Assembly (NCBI RefSeq): GCF_014236655.1
Contig: NZ_JACMYG010000018.1
Span: forward strand, 1 to 64,000
Direction: 5' to 3'
DNA: 64,000 nt
Origin: Pseudomonas kielensis
Lineage (GTDB): Bacteria > Pseudomonadota > Gammaproteobacteria > Pseudomonadales > Pseudomonadaceae
A model generated the notes under the pieces. That model did no database searches. It saw nothing but the letters and a program-made list of their open reading frames with translations, and had not been told where the DNA came from. Numbering within the stretch: the first letter of the stretch is position 1; every line of letters starts with the position of its first letter. Below are positions 35,364 to 44,341 of the stretch, piece after piece. A program made the position numbers and the translations under genes.

Positions 35364-36728
35364 TCACACGTTGCTGAAAATCCCGGTGACCGGCTCGATA
35401 TTGCCACCATAGGGCACAGTGGTTCCGGCGGCTTTGGCGAGGGTTGCCCAGATCCGCTGCATATCGACGAAGTTTTTCCCAATGACCGGGTTTCCCGAAT
35501 GATGCTGTCGATCAGCCTGTGCGGTGATGTTGAAATAGCGTCCGGCGCCCTCTCCACTTTTGAGCAGCCCACTCGCGCCCCCCATGAGTACCAGGGGCAT
35601 GTCGATCATATGTTCAGGTGCACCGTCGGCCATCTCGCTGGTCAGCACCACCAAGGTATGGTCGAGCAGGCTGTCACCGGGTACATGGGGGTCCTGATAG
35701 CGGGCCAGTTCATCCATGAACAGTTTGACCTGGCGGGCATACCATTGCCGTGTGCCCTTCCAGAAGGCCTCCCCGGAGTACCGATGGGCACAATCATGGG
35801 GATTGCTGGAGGTACTGACGTCGATGATGTTCAGCGACTCCGCCGAACGCCCGATCTGAATCGTCGCGACCCGGGTGATCCCGCAGCTCAAGGCGGTGGC
35901 GACCACCTGGTGATGGTTGGCCTGGACACGCGTGCGGTCCCGCGCGGACCGGAAGTCCAGCGGCTCCAGGGTCACTGGCTTGCATTCACCCACTGGCGGT
36001 TGGGTCATATCCAGGTCCTTGATCACCTGTTCCACGGAGTCCAGATGAGTATCGAGCTTCTGTCGCTCGGCACCGGACAGCTTGCCCTTGATTTCCTGGA
36101 TATCCGCCAGGGCCGTTTCCAGTAGCGCACGGCTCTTGGGCTGCGGACCTTCGGCAAGCCGCACAGGCTCCTTGAATAACGCCTCAGCCATCAACACCGG
36201 GTCGCGGTGAGGGGTGCGAATGACCCCGCCCTGGAAGGAGACGAACCAAGGCGTGCCATCCACACCGGCATGCGGCCCGGCAAACAGACTGCGATGGGAG
36301 GGCTCGGTGCCCGGCAAGGCCTGACCCAACAGGATATCGATCGAGGACTGGCTCGAACCGCTGTCGCGCAAGACCCAGTTCCAACCGCTATGACCCACGT
36401 TTCCCGGCCCCAGGATTATCCCGCGCAAGTACAGCGATTGGTTGCGATAGGCCTCAAGCTCTGCACTGATTTCGTTCAAGGTAAAGGTCGTGGTGTCCAT
36501 GCCCTGTGCCGTGGGATGCCACAACCCGCGCCCATCACCAAAGCCGCCCCCGGTGTAGGAGTCCACCGCCAGGCCATCGGGCACCACCACCAACACCACC
36601 TTCAACTTGGATTGTTCGGCTTGCCCGGCCAACGCCATGCGCGCCAGGCCGAATTGGCTCAGCGGACCATAGACACTCGCCGCCGCCAGACCCTGCAGAA
36701 AACGCCGCCGACTTTTCAGAATATCCAT
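35364..36728 (-). CDS. DUF1552 family protein with Tat signal
   Basis: ATG 36728 follows GAGAGGAATTGATC and gives 454 residues. The N-terminus has a twin-arginine signal, SRRRFLQGLAAAS, so the folded protein is exported by Tat, which usually implies a bound cofactor or co-folded partner. The rest matches DUF1552 (NLVLVVVPDGLAVDSYT-like start; CAHRYSGEAFWKGTRQWYAR; LLDHTLVVLTSEMADG), an alkaline-phosphatase/sulfatase-like fold related to DUF1501. DUF1552 and DUF1592 genes occur together, frequently in Planctomycetes and Myxococcota and in some proteobacteria. The start lies 2 bp past the stop of the large cytochrome gene, so the two are translationally linked. Confidence 0.85.
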   Translation of the reverse strand: MDILKSRRRFLQGLAAASVYGPLSQFGLARMALAGQAEQSKLKVVLVVVPDGLAVDSYTGGGFGDGRGLWHPTAQGMDTTTFTLNEISAELEAYRNQSLYLRGIILGPGNVGHSGWNWVLRDSGSSQSSIDILLGQALPGTEPSHRSLFAGPHAGVDGTPWFVSFQGGVIRTPHRDPVLMAEALFKEPVRLAEGPQPKSRALLETALADIQEIKGKLSGAERQKLDTHLDSVEQVIKDLDMTQPPVGECKPVTLEPLDFRSARDRTRVQANHHQVVATALSCGITRVATIQIGRSAESLNIIDVSTSSNPHDCAHRYSGEAFWKGTRQWYARQVKLFMDELARYQDPHVPGDSLLDHTLVVLTSEMADGAPEHMIDMPLVLMGGASGLLKSGEGAGRYFNITAQADRQHHSGNPVIGKNFVDMQRIWATLAKAAGTTVPYGGNIEPVTGIFSNV

Positions 36729-36730
36729 GA

Positions 36731-39700
36731 TCAATTCCTCTCGGTCTTGTAGATGAACGCCTTGGACGTCCCCAATGCCTTGAGCATCTCGGCCAGCGAG
36801 CCCGTCGATTTCAAACCATCGGCGATCGCCTTGACCGTGCCCGATGTCGAGGCGTCGGACTTGTTGCCAAAGACAAACCGGAAGTAACTGTCAGCCATGC
36901 AGAACTGCGAAGCCGGGTTGCGCGGAACGATGTTGGCGATGTCGCGAACATCGTTGATCGGTTCGGTTCCGGTAGCCATGAGGAACGGACCGGACGCCTT
37001 GATCGGCAGCATCTGCGGGTACTGAGCGTAGTTGTGGGCTTGCTCCTCGAGTCGATAGCGTCCAGCCGCGTCGTAGTGCTCCATCGAGGACCCGGTGTCG
37101 TTCATGTATTGGTGGCACTGCCAGCAACGTCCGCCGGAAGCCTGCTCACCGTTGACCGAGTCCCAGTACTCGCGGGTCGTGATGGCGCGTGGCGGATACG
37201 TTGGATCGGTAGGGTCGGCCTCCACTGGCGCGCCGAACTCACGGCAGAACATCTGTTCGCGAATCATGATGCCGCGCTTGACCAGCGACGTGGCCTGGTA
37301 GTCCGAGGTGGCAGCCTGGGTCATTCCCAGGTGCAGCAGCCCGCCGCGCTTGTCATCGACCGCGACCTTGCGCATCTCGCTGCCCGACACGCCGCCGATC
37401 CCGTAGTGCGCGGCCAGGGCCTGGTTGAGGTAGGTGTAGCGTGGGGTGAACATCTCCTCGAAAGTGCCGTTGTTCAACATCAGGTTGCGACTCAACAGGT
37501 ACTGTTCCTGGGCCATGAGCTGAATCATCGGCCCACTCAGCCCGGGTTTTTCCTGCACGCCACGGTTGGTCTTGACGTAGTAGCTGACAAACCGGTTGAA
37601 CTGCTCGATGCCCCGCTCCGTGCGCATCATGCGCTCGATCTCGGCACCGAGCTGTTGCTCGGTCTGCAGTTCGTTACGCTGCGCCTTGGCCAGCAGTTCG
37701 GCATCCGGTGTGGTGCCGAGGAAGCCATAAGAGAGTGCGGTGGCGACTTCGAACGGGGTCAGTTGATAGACGTTACCGCCCTCGGCGGGGGGCGACCCCA
37801 GTTCGAAGCGATAGAGGAAGTTCGGCGACAGCAGCAACGCGGCGATCAGCCCCGGCGCGCCCTCCTCGTCGAACAGCGCTTGATAGCGCACACGCTCGGC
37901 ATCACTGACCGGACGCCGGAACAACTGGTAGCCCAACGACGTCACCAGGTCCGATCCCGCCTTGGAAGAGGTCAGGGTCAGCAAGCGCGCCGGCGTCACA
38001 CGCTCGGCTACCCACAAGGCCATGTCGTAGAACGCCTTGACGTCTTCGACCTGCAGAATGCCCAGGCTCGCCTCGCCCGGGTACTTGAAGTCTTTCTCCG
38101 ACTTGTCCGCCGGCAGCTTCTCGGGGTTGATCTCGACCGCCAGGACATCCTTGACGCTGGCAGCGTACTCATCGGGCGTCAGCAGGCGCACCTGCCGTAC
38201 CCCGTGAGACTCGCCCGGGTCCAGATACGGTTTCCAGACCACGTTGTACAGATGCTTGCTGATTTCCGTGGCGCAGGTGGTATCACAATGCCCGGACACC
38301 GGCATGCTCTTGATCTGCCGGACCAACGCATCCTGCCCCGCGACACTCCAGGCCAGGGCCATGCGCAAGCTGTCGAAGTACTCGACCGCGTGACATTTGG
38401 TGCAGGCCTGGGCCATGACCGTTTCGCCCAGGTTGTCCACGGCACGGTACACCACCGCCGGCAACTGGCTGTTCTCGCTGGACTCATCAATTTCCAGCAA
38501 CTGCAGTTCAGGTTCAGGCTTGGCCTTGGCGTAGAACGGGTAGACCACCTTGTACTTGCCATAGTTGAAAATCTGCGTGGTGCTCGCGCCCCACGGCACC
38601 TGGATCACCCGCGCTTCGCCATCAGGCCGGGCCTCGTCGACCAGGCTGACGTGCCATTGCGCATCCGTCACAGAAGCCGGCTTGGCCGGGGCCTTGATTG
38701 TCACCTCGACCTCGAGCTGGACCGGCCGCTCGCGGTAATTAAGGACTATCTCCTGGCTCTTGTGGCTCGCCGACAGGGTAAAGACGGTGTTTCGCACTTG
38801 CGGAATCCAATCCCTCACATCATTGAGGCGCAATTGATATTCACCATAGGGCAGACCGTCGAGGACCAGGCTGGCCGCGCTGTTCGCCGGGTTCCATGAC
38901 ACATGGACCAGGCGGCGATTGCCATCCGCAGCGGTCAGGTAACCACTGATCATCTCTTGCTCGTAGCCTGCTGGCGGCAACGACGGGCGCAACGTCAATT
39001 GGGTGGGCGGCAAACCGCTGGCGTCATAGCGCACGCGATAAATCACCCCGGCCACATCGTCACTGATCAACAGGCTGCCGTCGGCCAGGCCCAGAAACTC
39101 GGCGGGCCGGCCAATGCAGGAATTGTCCAGGCAATACACGTCGAAGCGGTCGGGATCCTGGACAAAGCCATTGATCAGCGGGATCTGATTGACCACCTGC
39201 TTGGCGTCCTGAATCGTCAGCATCTGCACATTCATGCCGGGGTTTGCACTTGAGCCGGCACCGTGCACGGCCACCAACAGGCGTCGGGTATTACTGGCGC
39301 CGGGATAGCCGCTCCAGAACTTGACCCCCAGTGGCGCGGTGTTGGTCCCCAACTCGAAAGCCGCTGGCACGTAGTCGGCCGGGTTGACCTGGGCTGGCGC
39401 CTTGTCCGAGACAATCGCGCCCGGCACCAGCGGTGGCTGGATCACGCCGGGGTTCTGGTACTCCTGCTCCGTGAACCCGGGCGTGGCCTTGCCGAACAGA
39501 TAGGGCACGCCGAAGTGCAAGTCGGGGTCGCTGATCACGTTGACTTCATCGGGGTTGGGAAAACCCTGGCGATTGTTGTCACTGAACCACAGCTTGCCGT
39601 TATCGGGGTTGAAGTCAAAACCCACCGAATTACGCACGCCCCTGGCGAGGATTTGCGATTCACCGGTCTCCAGCGAGTAACGTAACAGCGTGCCGTAGCG

Positions 39701-40852
39701 TTGATCGGCGGGGATCATGCACAGGTTGCAGGGAATGCCGACGGCGGTGTACAGCCACTTGTCCGTAGTCACCGGGCTGAAGCGCAACGGGTGTTTCATG
39801 TGCCAGATACGGGTGTTGGAACCGCTGGCCAGGGGCGGCAGGGGAAACAGTTTGTCATCGGCGGGGAAGTCGAGCACTCGCTCAGGCCTGGGGTCCTTGT
39901 AGTGGTTATCGGCATCGCGCAGGCGATACAGTCCGCCCGTGGTCGAGTAATACAGATCACCGTCGCGCCAGGCCACGCCATGGGGTTCTTCCAGGCCACT
40001 GGCGATCACATGGATCGCGGTCGGCCGGCCGGCGGCATCCAGTGGCAAGGCGTAGATCATGTCGGCAATCTTGCCGTCATAGACATACGACGGAATTGCG
40101 CTGGAGCCGACATAGAGCACGTTCTTGCCCATGGCCATCTGCCGAGGCTGAATCAGGCCCTGGGCAAACAATTCGATCTTGATTCCGGGCAAGCCGTTGA
40201 GCTTGGCGACGTCCACCGGCGGCCGGTACTTGACCTCCACGACCTGTTCTTCGCCCGCGTCCTGCTTGAACGAAACGATGCGCGGCGTGTTCAGCGGGAC
40301 GAAACCGTCGGCGACATTCATCACCAGTTGATAGTCACACGCCTTGAGCTGGTCCAGGCGCAGGGTTTCATTGGCCTTGACACTGATGGGGATGTCCTCG
40401 GCCTTGCAGCGCAGCACCCCGGTCAACACTTGATCGGCCCGCGCCACACCAGGCACCGCCGGTTTCAGAGGCGCCTTGCCGCTCAGGGTGGCGAAGCTCA
40501 GCGTCAGTTGATTGCCTTCAAAGCCACCGCACGCGCCCAGGTCTTTCCAGGCATGAGACCAGTGATCATTGGGTTTTCCCGGTTCATAAGACGGCTGTTT
40601 ACACCAGGCCCAACTGCCAACCCCCAAAGGGGCCTCGGCATCTTTCCAGCATTCGTACGCATGCTCGTGGTGAGTCACCTGCTGGCCCTGCTGGTACTCG
40701 GTGTTGGCGACATAGGCCGGCGCCGAACAGGACTCACGGGGAACAGGCGCGGACTCAGCCGACAGGGGAAAAAACACCACACCGATGATCACGCCCAACG
40801 CGACCAGTCCCAAATTCAGCAGCACGCGACACACACCGACGGACTTTTCCAT
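36731..40852 (-). CDS. Large multi-domain cytochrome: carbohydrate-binding, propeller, DUF1592/DUF1588 module
   Basis: The 1373-residue protein starts with a membrane anchor or signal (LLNLGLVALGVIIGVVFF). Residues about 42-110 form a chitin/cellulose-binding-like module (YQQGQQVTHHEHAYECW, SWAWCKQPSYEPG). Residues about 205-640 form a glucose/sorbosone-dehydrogenase-like beta propeller (GLIQPRQMAMGKNVLYVGSS, GLEEPHGVAWRDGDLYY, GVRNSVGFDFNPDNGKLWFS). A CTKCH heme motif is near residue 815. Then DUF1587/1595/1592/1588/1585 modules follow, including a second heme motif CWQCH near residue 1243 (GGRCWQCHQYMNDTGSSMEH). It looks like an exported sugar- or polymer-acting dehydrogenase with built-in electron transfer. 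The substrate is unknown. The DUF1552 gene follows in the same operon. Confidence 0.85.
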   Translation of the reverse strand: MEKSVGVCRVLLNLGLVALGVIIGVVFFPLSAESAPVPRESCSAPAYVANTEYQQGQQVTHHEHAYECWKDAEAPLGVGSWAWCKQPSYEPGKPNDHWSHAWKDLGACGGFEGNQLTLSFATLSGKAPLKPAVPGVARADQVLTGVLRCKAEDIPISVKANETLRLDQLKACDYQLVMNVADGFVPLNTPRIVSFKQDAGEEQVVEVKYRPPVDVAKLNGLPGIKIELFAQGLIQPRQMAMGKNVLYVGSSAIPSYVYDGKIADMIYALPLDAAGRPTAIHVIASGLEEPHGVAWRDGDLYYSTTGGLYRLRDADNHYKDPRPERVLDFPADDKLFPLPPLASGSNTRIWHMKHPLRFSPVTTDKWLYTAVGIPCNLCMIPADQRYGTLLRYSLETGESQILARGVRNSVGFDFNPDNGKLWFSDNNRQGFPNPDEVNVISDPDLHFGVPYLFGKATPGFTEQEYQNPGVIQPPLVPGAIVSDKAPAQVNPADYVPAAFELGTNTAPLGVKFWSGYPGASNTRRLLVAVHGAGSSANPGMNVQMLTIQDAKQVVNQIPLINGFVQDPDRFDVYCLDNSCIGRPAEFLGLADGSLLISDDVAGVIYRVRYDASGLPPTQLTLRPSLPPAGYEQEMISGYLTAADGNRRLVHVSWNPANSAASLVLDGLPYGEYQLRLNDVRDWIPQVRNTVFTLSASHKSQEIVLNYRERPVQLEVEVTIKAPAKPASVTDAQWHVSLVDEARPDGEARVIQVPWGASTTQIFNYGKYKVVYPFYAKAKPEPELQLLEIDESSENSQLPAVVYRAVDNLGETVMAQACTKCHAVEYFDSLRMALAWSVAGQDALVRQIKSMPVSGHCDTTCATEISKHLYNVVWKPYLDPGESHGVRQVRLLTPDEYAASVKDVLAVEINPEKLPADKSEKDFKYPGEASLGILQVEDVKAFYDMALWVAERVTPARLLTLTSSKAGSDLVTSLGYQLFRRPVSDAERVRYQALFDEEGAPGLIAALLLSPNFLYRFELGSPPAEGGNVYQLTPFEVATALSYGFLGTTPDAELLAKAQRNELQTEQQLGAEIERMMRTERGIEQFNRFVSYYVKTNRGVQEKPGLSGPMIQLMAQEQYLLSRNLMLNNGTFEEMFTPRYTYLNQALAAHYGIGGVSGSEMRKVAVDDKRGGLLHLGMTQAATSDYQATSLVKRGIMIREQMFCREFGAPVEADPTDPTYPPRAITTREYWDSVNGEQASGGRCWQCHQYMNDTGSSMEHYDAAGRYRLEEQAHNYAQYPQMLPIKASGPFLMATGTEPINDVRDIANIVPRNPASQFCMADSYFRFVFGNKSDASTSGTVKAIADGLKSTGSLAEMLKALGTSKAFIYKTERN

Positions 40853-41241
40853 GACTCAGGCCTCATGCGTCAGCCAAGCGCTTCGTCGCCCCGCAAGAAC
40901 TGCTGATCGAGCGTTGCGAACCACCTGACCCTGGGCTGCCGCCGTATGGCGAGCCTAGCCCGGTGTAGTTATTGGAATGTCTTCCAATGCGGTTCCACTG
41001 CATGACCACAACATGGCTGGACAGCCATAGAGACAGGAACTGACAGACACTCGTCCTTGCACAACCACCCGTGGGTACGGGTGCTGCAATCAATTGTTGG
41101 AGCACGTGCTACAAACGCTTTTATGAAAGCGCCAATTGACAGGACGCGTCTACTGTCAGAGTTGACAGGTACTGGCTTGTGAAGCCGCCCGCAGACTTGC
41201 ACGCCCCGGACGGCCCCCAAGCAGAGAATCAGCGATTGCGC
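40853..41241. promoter_or_regulatory. Control region upstream of the large cytochrome gene
   Basis: The 389-bp interval has no gene. It holds a set of symmetric sequences: the palindrome AGCACGTGCT at 41101, CGCTTT-TATG-AAAGCG at about 41117-41132, and three TGACAG elements at 41137, 41153 (inverted) and 41163. These could be regulator sites for the cytochrome operon on the minus strand. No regulator gene lies next to it. Confidence 0.4.
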
Positions 41242-42405
41242 CTAGAAATACTTGAGCCAGGCAAGGTCACGGCGGCGGCTCTTGAGCCGAGAGAACCAGC
41301 GCACCGGCAGGTACAAGGCCAACGCCAACAGCCCCGCCGCCAACCACACCGCCCACACTGAATCAAACCCGTAGTAGCTGCCCTGATTCAGGCCAAAGCA
41401 CACCACTGCCAACAGGTAGGCGAACTTCAGAACGTACAGGTGCAGCAGATAGAAAAACATCGGTGCCGAGCCGAACACGCTCAATGCCAGAATCCAGCGA
41501 CTGCCCTGGCGCCATTCGAAGCCGCGCAACAGCAGCAGGCCGAGGCTCAGGGTCAGGGTGATGAACAGCAGGGACGGCGGGTACTTGGTGATGTTGAAAA
41601 AGCTCATCAGCGTCTGCAGGGCACTGTCACCCTGGACCCAGGGTCTGTCGCCGTAGCCGTTGAGCAAGCGCAACCCGACGAAGCCCACCAGCCCGGCGAT
41701 ACCGCCGATCAAGAGTGCACGTTGGCGCCAGGCGGCGTCGCTGGCCTGGGCGAACCAGGGGCCGATGGCATATCCCAGGCCGATCACGCCGATCCACGGC
41801 AGCACCGGGTAGGAGGTGCGCAGGCGCAGGCCGTCGGAGAACTCGATCCAGCCGCGGTCATGCAACACCGCCCAAGGCACATGCAGCGCCGACTCCAGCG
41901 CGAAATGCAGGCCGTCCAGCAGGTTGTGCCCGGCAATGATCAGCACACTCAAACCCAGCAACAGCGGGCGTGGCAGCCAGACCAGCGCCGACAGGGCCAG
42001 CATGCTCAGGCCGATGGCCCAGATCACCTGCAGGTAGATCACTGTCGGTGGGATCTGGAAGGTCCAGGCGAAATTCACCAGGGTGATTTCCAGCAGTACC
42101 AGGAACAACCCGCGCTTGAACAGGAAGCTGCAGACATCGGCCTTGCCCGCGTATTTTTCGCCATACAGGTAGGCGGACAGGCCCGTGAGCAGCACAAAGA
42201 TCGGTGCACACAGATGGGCCAGGGTGCGGCTCAGGAACAGCGCGGGTTCGGTGGTGGCAATGTCCATGGGGTCGCTGACCTGGCGGTGCAGCAGAAACGT
42301 TTCACGCACGTGGTCGAGCAACATAAACAGAATCACCAAGCCCCGCAGGGCATCGATGGAAAGCAACCGGCCAGCGCCGGAGGGTCGGAGAACAGCATTT
42401 GTCAT
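41242..42405 (-). CDS. DUF1624 / heparan-alpha-glucosaminide N-acetyltransferase-like membrane protein
   Basis: The start at ATG 42405 gives 387 residues with about ten membrane segments. The N-terminus RLLSIDALRGLVILFMLLDHV with its RGL..LFMLLDH pattern is the DUF1624/YeiB-type acyltransferase signature, in which the His is thought to be catalytic. Other conserved parts are APIFVLLTGLSAYLYG and SYPVLPWIGVIGLGYAIG. Family members move acyl groups across the membrane onto sugars. No ribosome binding site is clear before the start. It is divergent from the oprD-like gene at 42566. No partner could be assigned. Confidence 0.82.
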   Translation of the reverse strand: MTNAVLRPSGAGRLLSIDALRGLVILFMLLDHVRETFLLHRQVSDPMDIATTEPALFLSRTLAHLCAPIFVLLTGLSAYLYGEKYAGKADVCSFLFKRGLFLVLLEITLVNFAWTFQIPPTVIYLQVIWAIGLSMLALSALVWLPRPLLLGLSVLIIAGHNLLDGLHFALESALHVPWAVLHDRGWIEFSDGLRLRTSYPVLPWIGVIGLGYAIGPWFAQASDAAWRQRALLIGGIAGLVGFVGLRLLNGYGDRPWVQGDSALQTLMSFFNITKYPPSLLFITLTLSLGLLLLRGFEWRQGSRWILALSVFGSAPMFFYLLHLYVLKFAYLLAVVCFGLNQGSYYGFDSVWAVWLAAGLLALALYLPVRWFSRLKSRRRDLAWLKYF

Positions 42406-42565
42406 GGGGGGGGTTCGCAACGCAGAGGGTGGGAGGAAACGGCCTGTCTCAAGCCATTGGGCTTGATATTTAATGTAATAGTATTACATTGCACAGCCCA
42501 TTCAAAACCCCGTTGCACAGGCAGGCGTTGTCAGCCTGCCCAAGGTGTATGCAAGGACCCCATAC

Positions 42566-43924
42566 ATGATCAGATTCAAGCGCCTCGCCCTGCCCTTCGC
42601 CCTGCCCTTCGCCCTGGCCGCGCAGTCCACCACGCTGCTGGCCGGCTCGGCCCAGGAACAGTCTCGCGGGCTGGTCGAGGACAGCCGCTGGAGCCTGCTC
42701 AACCGCAGTGTCCTGGATCACCGCGAGTACCAGCACGGCGCGCGCAATAACGCTGCACGCAATGCCTACAAGCCGCGCAACGAACGCAGCGGCAACGCCC
42801 AGGAGTGGGGATACGGGTTGATGGGCAGCCTGCAGTCCGGGTTTACCCAGGGTCTGGTTGGGGTGGGCGTCGATGCCCATGCCTATGCCGCCTGGCAGCT
42901 GGACAGCGGCGGCGGTCGGGCCGGCAAGGCGCGGTTGCTCGGGCTCGACAACGACGGTCATCCCAAGGATCAGTTCGGCCGCGGCGGCGCGGCGCTCAAG
43001 CTACGCGCCTCCTCGACCACCCTCAGTTACGGTGAGCAACGGGTCAAGACCCCGGTCTTCAGTTCATCCGACAGTCGCCTGCTGCCGGAAACCGCCACCG
43101 GCTTCTATCTCAACAGCCAGGAGTTCGCCGGGTTCAAAATACTCGGCGGCCACTTCAACGAAAGCACCGACCGCAATGCCAGCAGCCACGACCAGGGGTT
43201 TGTGGTGAATTACTCCAACGCCAGGCAAGGCAACAACTTCGACCTCGCCGGCCTGGTCTTCGACGGCATTGAAGGGCTCTCCACCAGCCTGTACAGCGCG
43301 CGCTACGAAGACAACTGGCGCCAGCATTACCTGGGCAGCACCTACAGCCATGACCTGGGGCTCGACCAGACGCTGACGCTGAACCTCAACCTGTACCGCA
43401 CCCTCGACACCGGCCAGGCCTGGTCGGGCACGATCGACAACACCACCTGGAGCCTGCTCTCCAGTTACCGCAATGGCGCCCACACCTTCAGCCTGGGTTA
43501 CCAGAAGGTCGATGGCGACACCCCCTTCGACTACGTGACCCGGGGCGCGATCTACCTGACCAACGCCATGCAACTGTCGGATTTCAACGCCCCCCACGAA
43601 CAATCCTGGCAGGCTCGTTACGACCTGGGCATGCAGGCGTTCGGCTGGCCCGGCCTGGTGCTCAGCGCCGCCTATGTGCGCGGTAGCAACATTGATGGGC
43701 GCCACGTCGACCCGGCAGGTGGTTATGCCTACCTGGGTTACGGCGCGGGCGGCAAGCATTGGGAGCGCGACCTGGAAGCCCGCTATGTGGTGCAAAGCGG
43801 CCCGGCCAAGGACCTGGCCCTGTCACTGCGGCACAACCTGCACCGCGGCAATACCGCCCAGGCAGAGCTCGACACCGAGCAGATTCGCCTGGCCGTCGAG
43901 TACCCCCTCAACGGACGCTTCTGA
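42566..43924 (+). CDS. OprD-family outer-membrane porin (second)
   Basis: The start ATG 42566 behind GCAAGGACC gives 452 residues. A signal peptide contains three near-repeats of CTGCCCTTCGCC coding LPFALPFALA, then SAQEQSRGLVEDSRWSLLNR starts the mature protein with the OprD-like order (VLDHREYQHGARNNAARNAY, GFTQGLVGVGVDAHAYAAWQ, SDSRLLPETATGFYL). The end EYPLNGRF has the terminal Phe of a barrel protein. The substrate may be an aromatic or other carboxylate. It converges with nirD. No transporter gene lies next to it, unlike the first OprD. Confidence 0.88.
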   Translation: MIRFKRLALPFALPFALAAQSTTLLAGSAQEQSRGLVEDSRWSLLNRSVLDHREYQHGARNNAARNAYKPRNERSGNAQEWGYGLMGSLQSGFTQGLVGVGVDAHAYAAWQLDSGGGRAGKARLLGLDNDGHPKDQFGRGGAALKLRASSTTLSYGEQRVKTPVFSSSDSRLLPETATGFYLNSQEFAGFKILGGHFNESTDRNASSHDQGFVVNYSNARQGNNFDLAGLVFDGIEGLSTSLYSARYEDNWRQHYLGSTYSHDLGLDQTLTLNLNLYRTLDTGQAWSGTIDNTTWSLLSSYRNGAHTFSLGYQKVDGDTPFDYVTRGAIYLTNAMQLSDFNAPHEQSWQARYDLGMQAFGWPGLVLSAAYVRGSNIDGRHVDPAGGYAYLGYGAGGKHWERDLEARYVVQSGPAKDLALSLRHNLHRGNTAQAELDTEQIRLAVEYPLNGRF

Positions 43925-43960
43925 GTCTGCCAGCCAACCACAGCCATTGGCCCATACAGG

Positions 43961-44341
43961 TCAGTGCTCGTTGGCCACGCCCACTTGCACTTGCCCATCG
44001 TTAAGGCGCACCGGCCAGACGCGCAGACGCTGCTGCGGATACTCCAGGCAGCACCCGTCTTCGAGTCGAAAGTGCTGCTTGTACAGGGGCGACGCCACCA
44101 CCAGTTGACCCTTGAGACTGCCCACCAGCCCGCGACCGATGACATTGGCCCCCGATTGCGGATCGTGGTTATCGATGGCGTAGAGCGTCTTGCCCTCGGC
44201 CTGCGGCAGGTAGAACAGGGCCACTTGTGCGCCGTCCAGCCACACCACCACCCCCGAGTTGCAGACCAGATCGTGCTCGCTGCACACCGACTGCCAGCGG
44301 GGGGAATGGGCGTCGGCGCGCTGGGAATTGGACAGGTTCAT
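43961..44341 (-). CDS. nirD: Nitrite reductase (NADH) small subunit NirD
   Basis: The start ATG 44341 overlaps the nirB stop by 1 base (ATGA arrangement), giving 126 residues, the usual size. The Rieske-like fold without iron ligands is visible: VVWLDGAQVALFYLPQAEGK, LYAIDNHDPQSGANVIGRGL, LVVASPLYKQHFRLEDGCCL. NirD supports the large subunit NirB in cytoplasmic reduction of nitrite to ammonium with NADH. No nasA-type nitrate reductase gene follows in the window. Confidence 0.92.
   Translation of the reverse strand: MNLSNSQRADAHSPRWQSVCSEHDLVCNSGVVVWLDGAQVALFYLPQAEGKTLYAIDNHDPQSGANVIGRGLVGSLKGQLVVASPLYKQHFRLEDGCCLEYPQQRLRVWPVRLNDGQVQVGVANEH

Noticed and set aside
37034..38899. 621-codon plus-strand frame opposite the large cytochrome gene
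   Set aside because: It is an antisense shadow; the minus frame has heme motifs and domain order.
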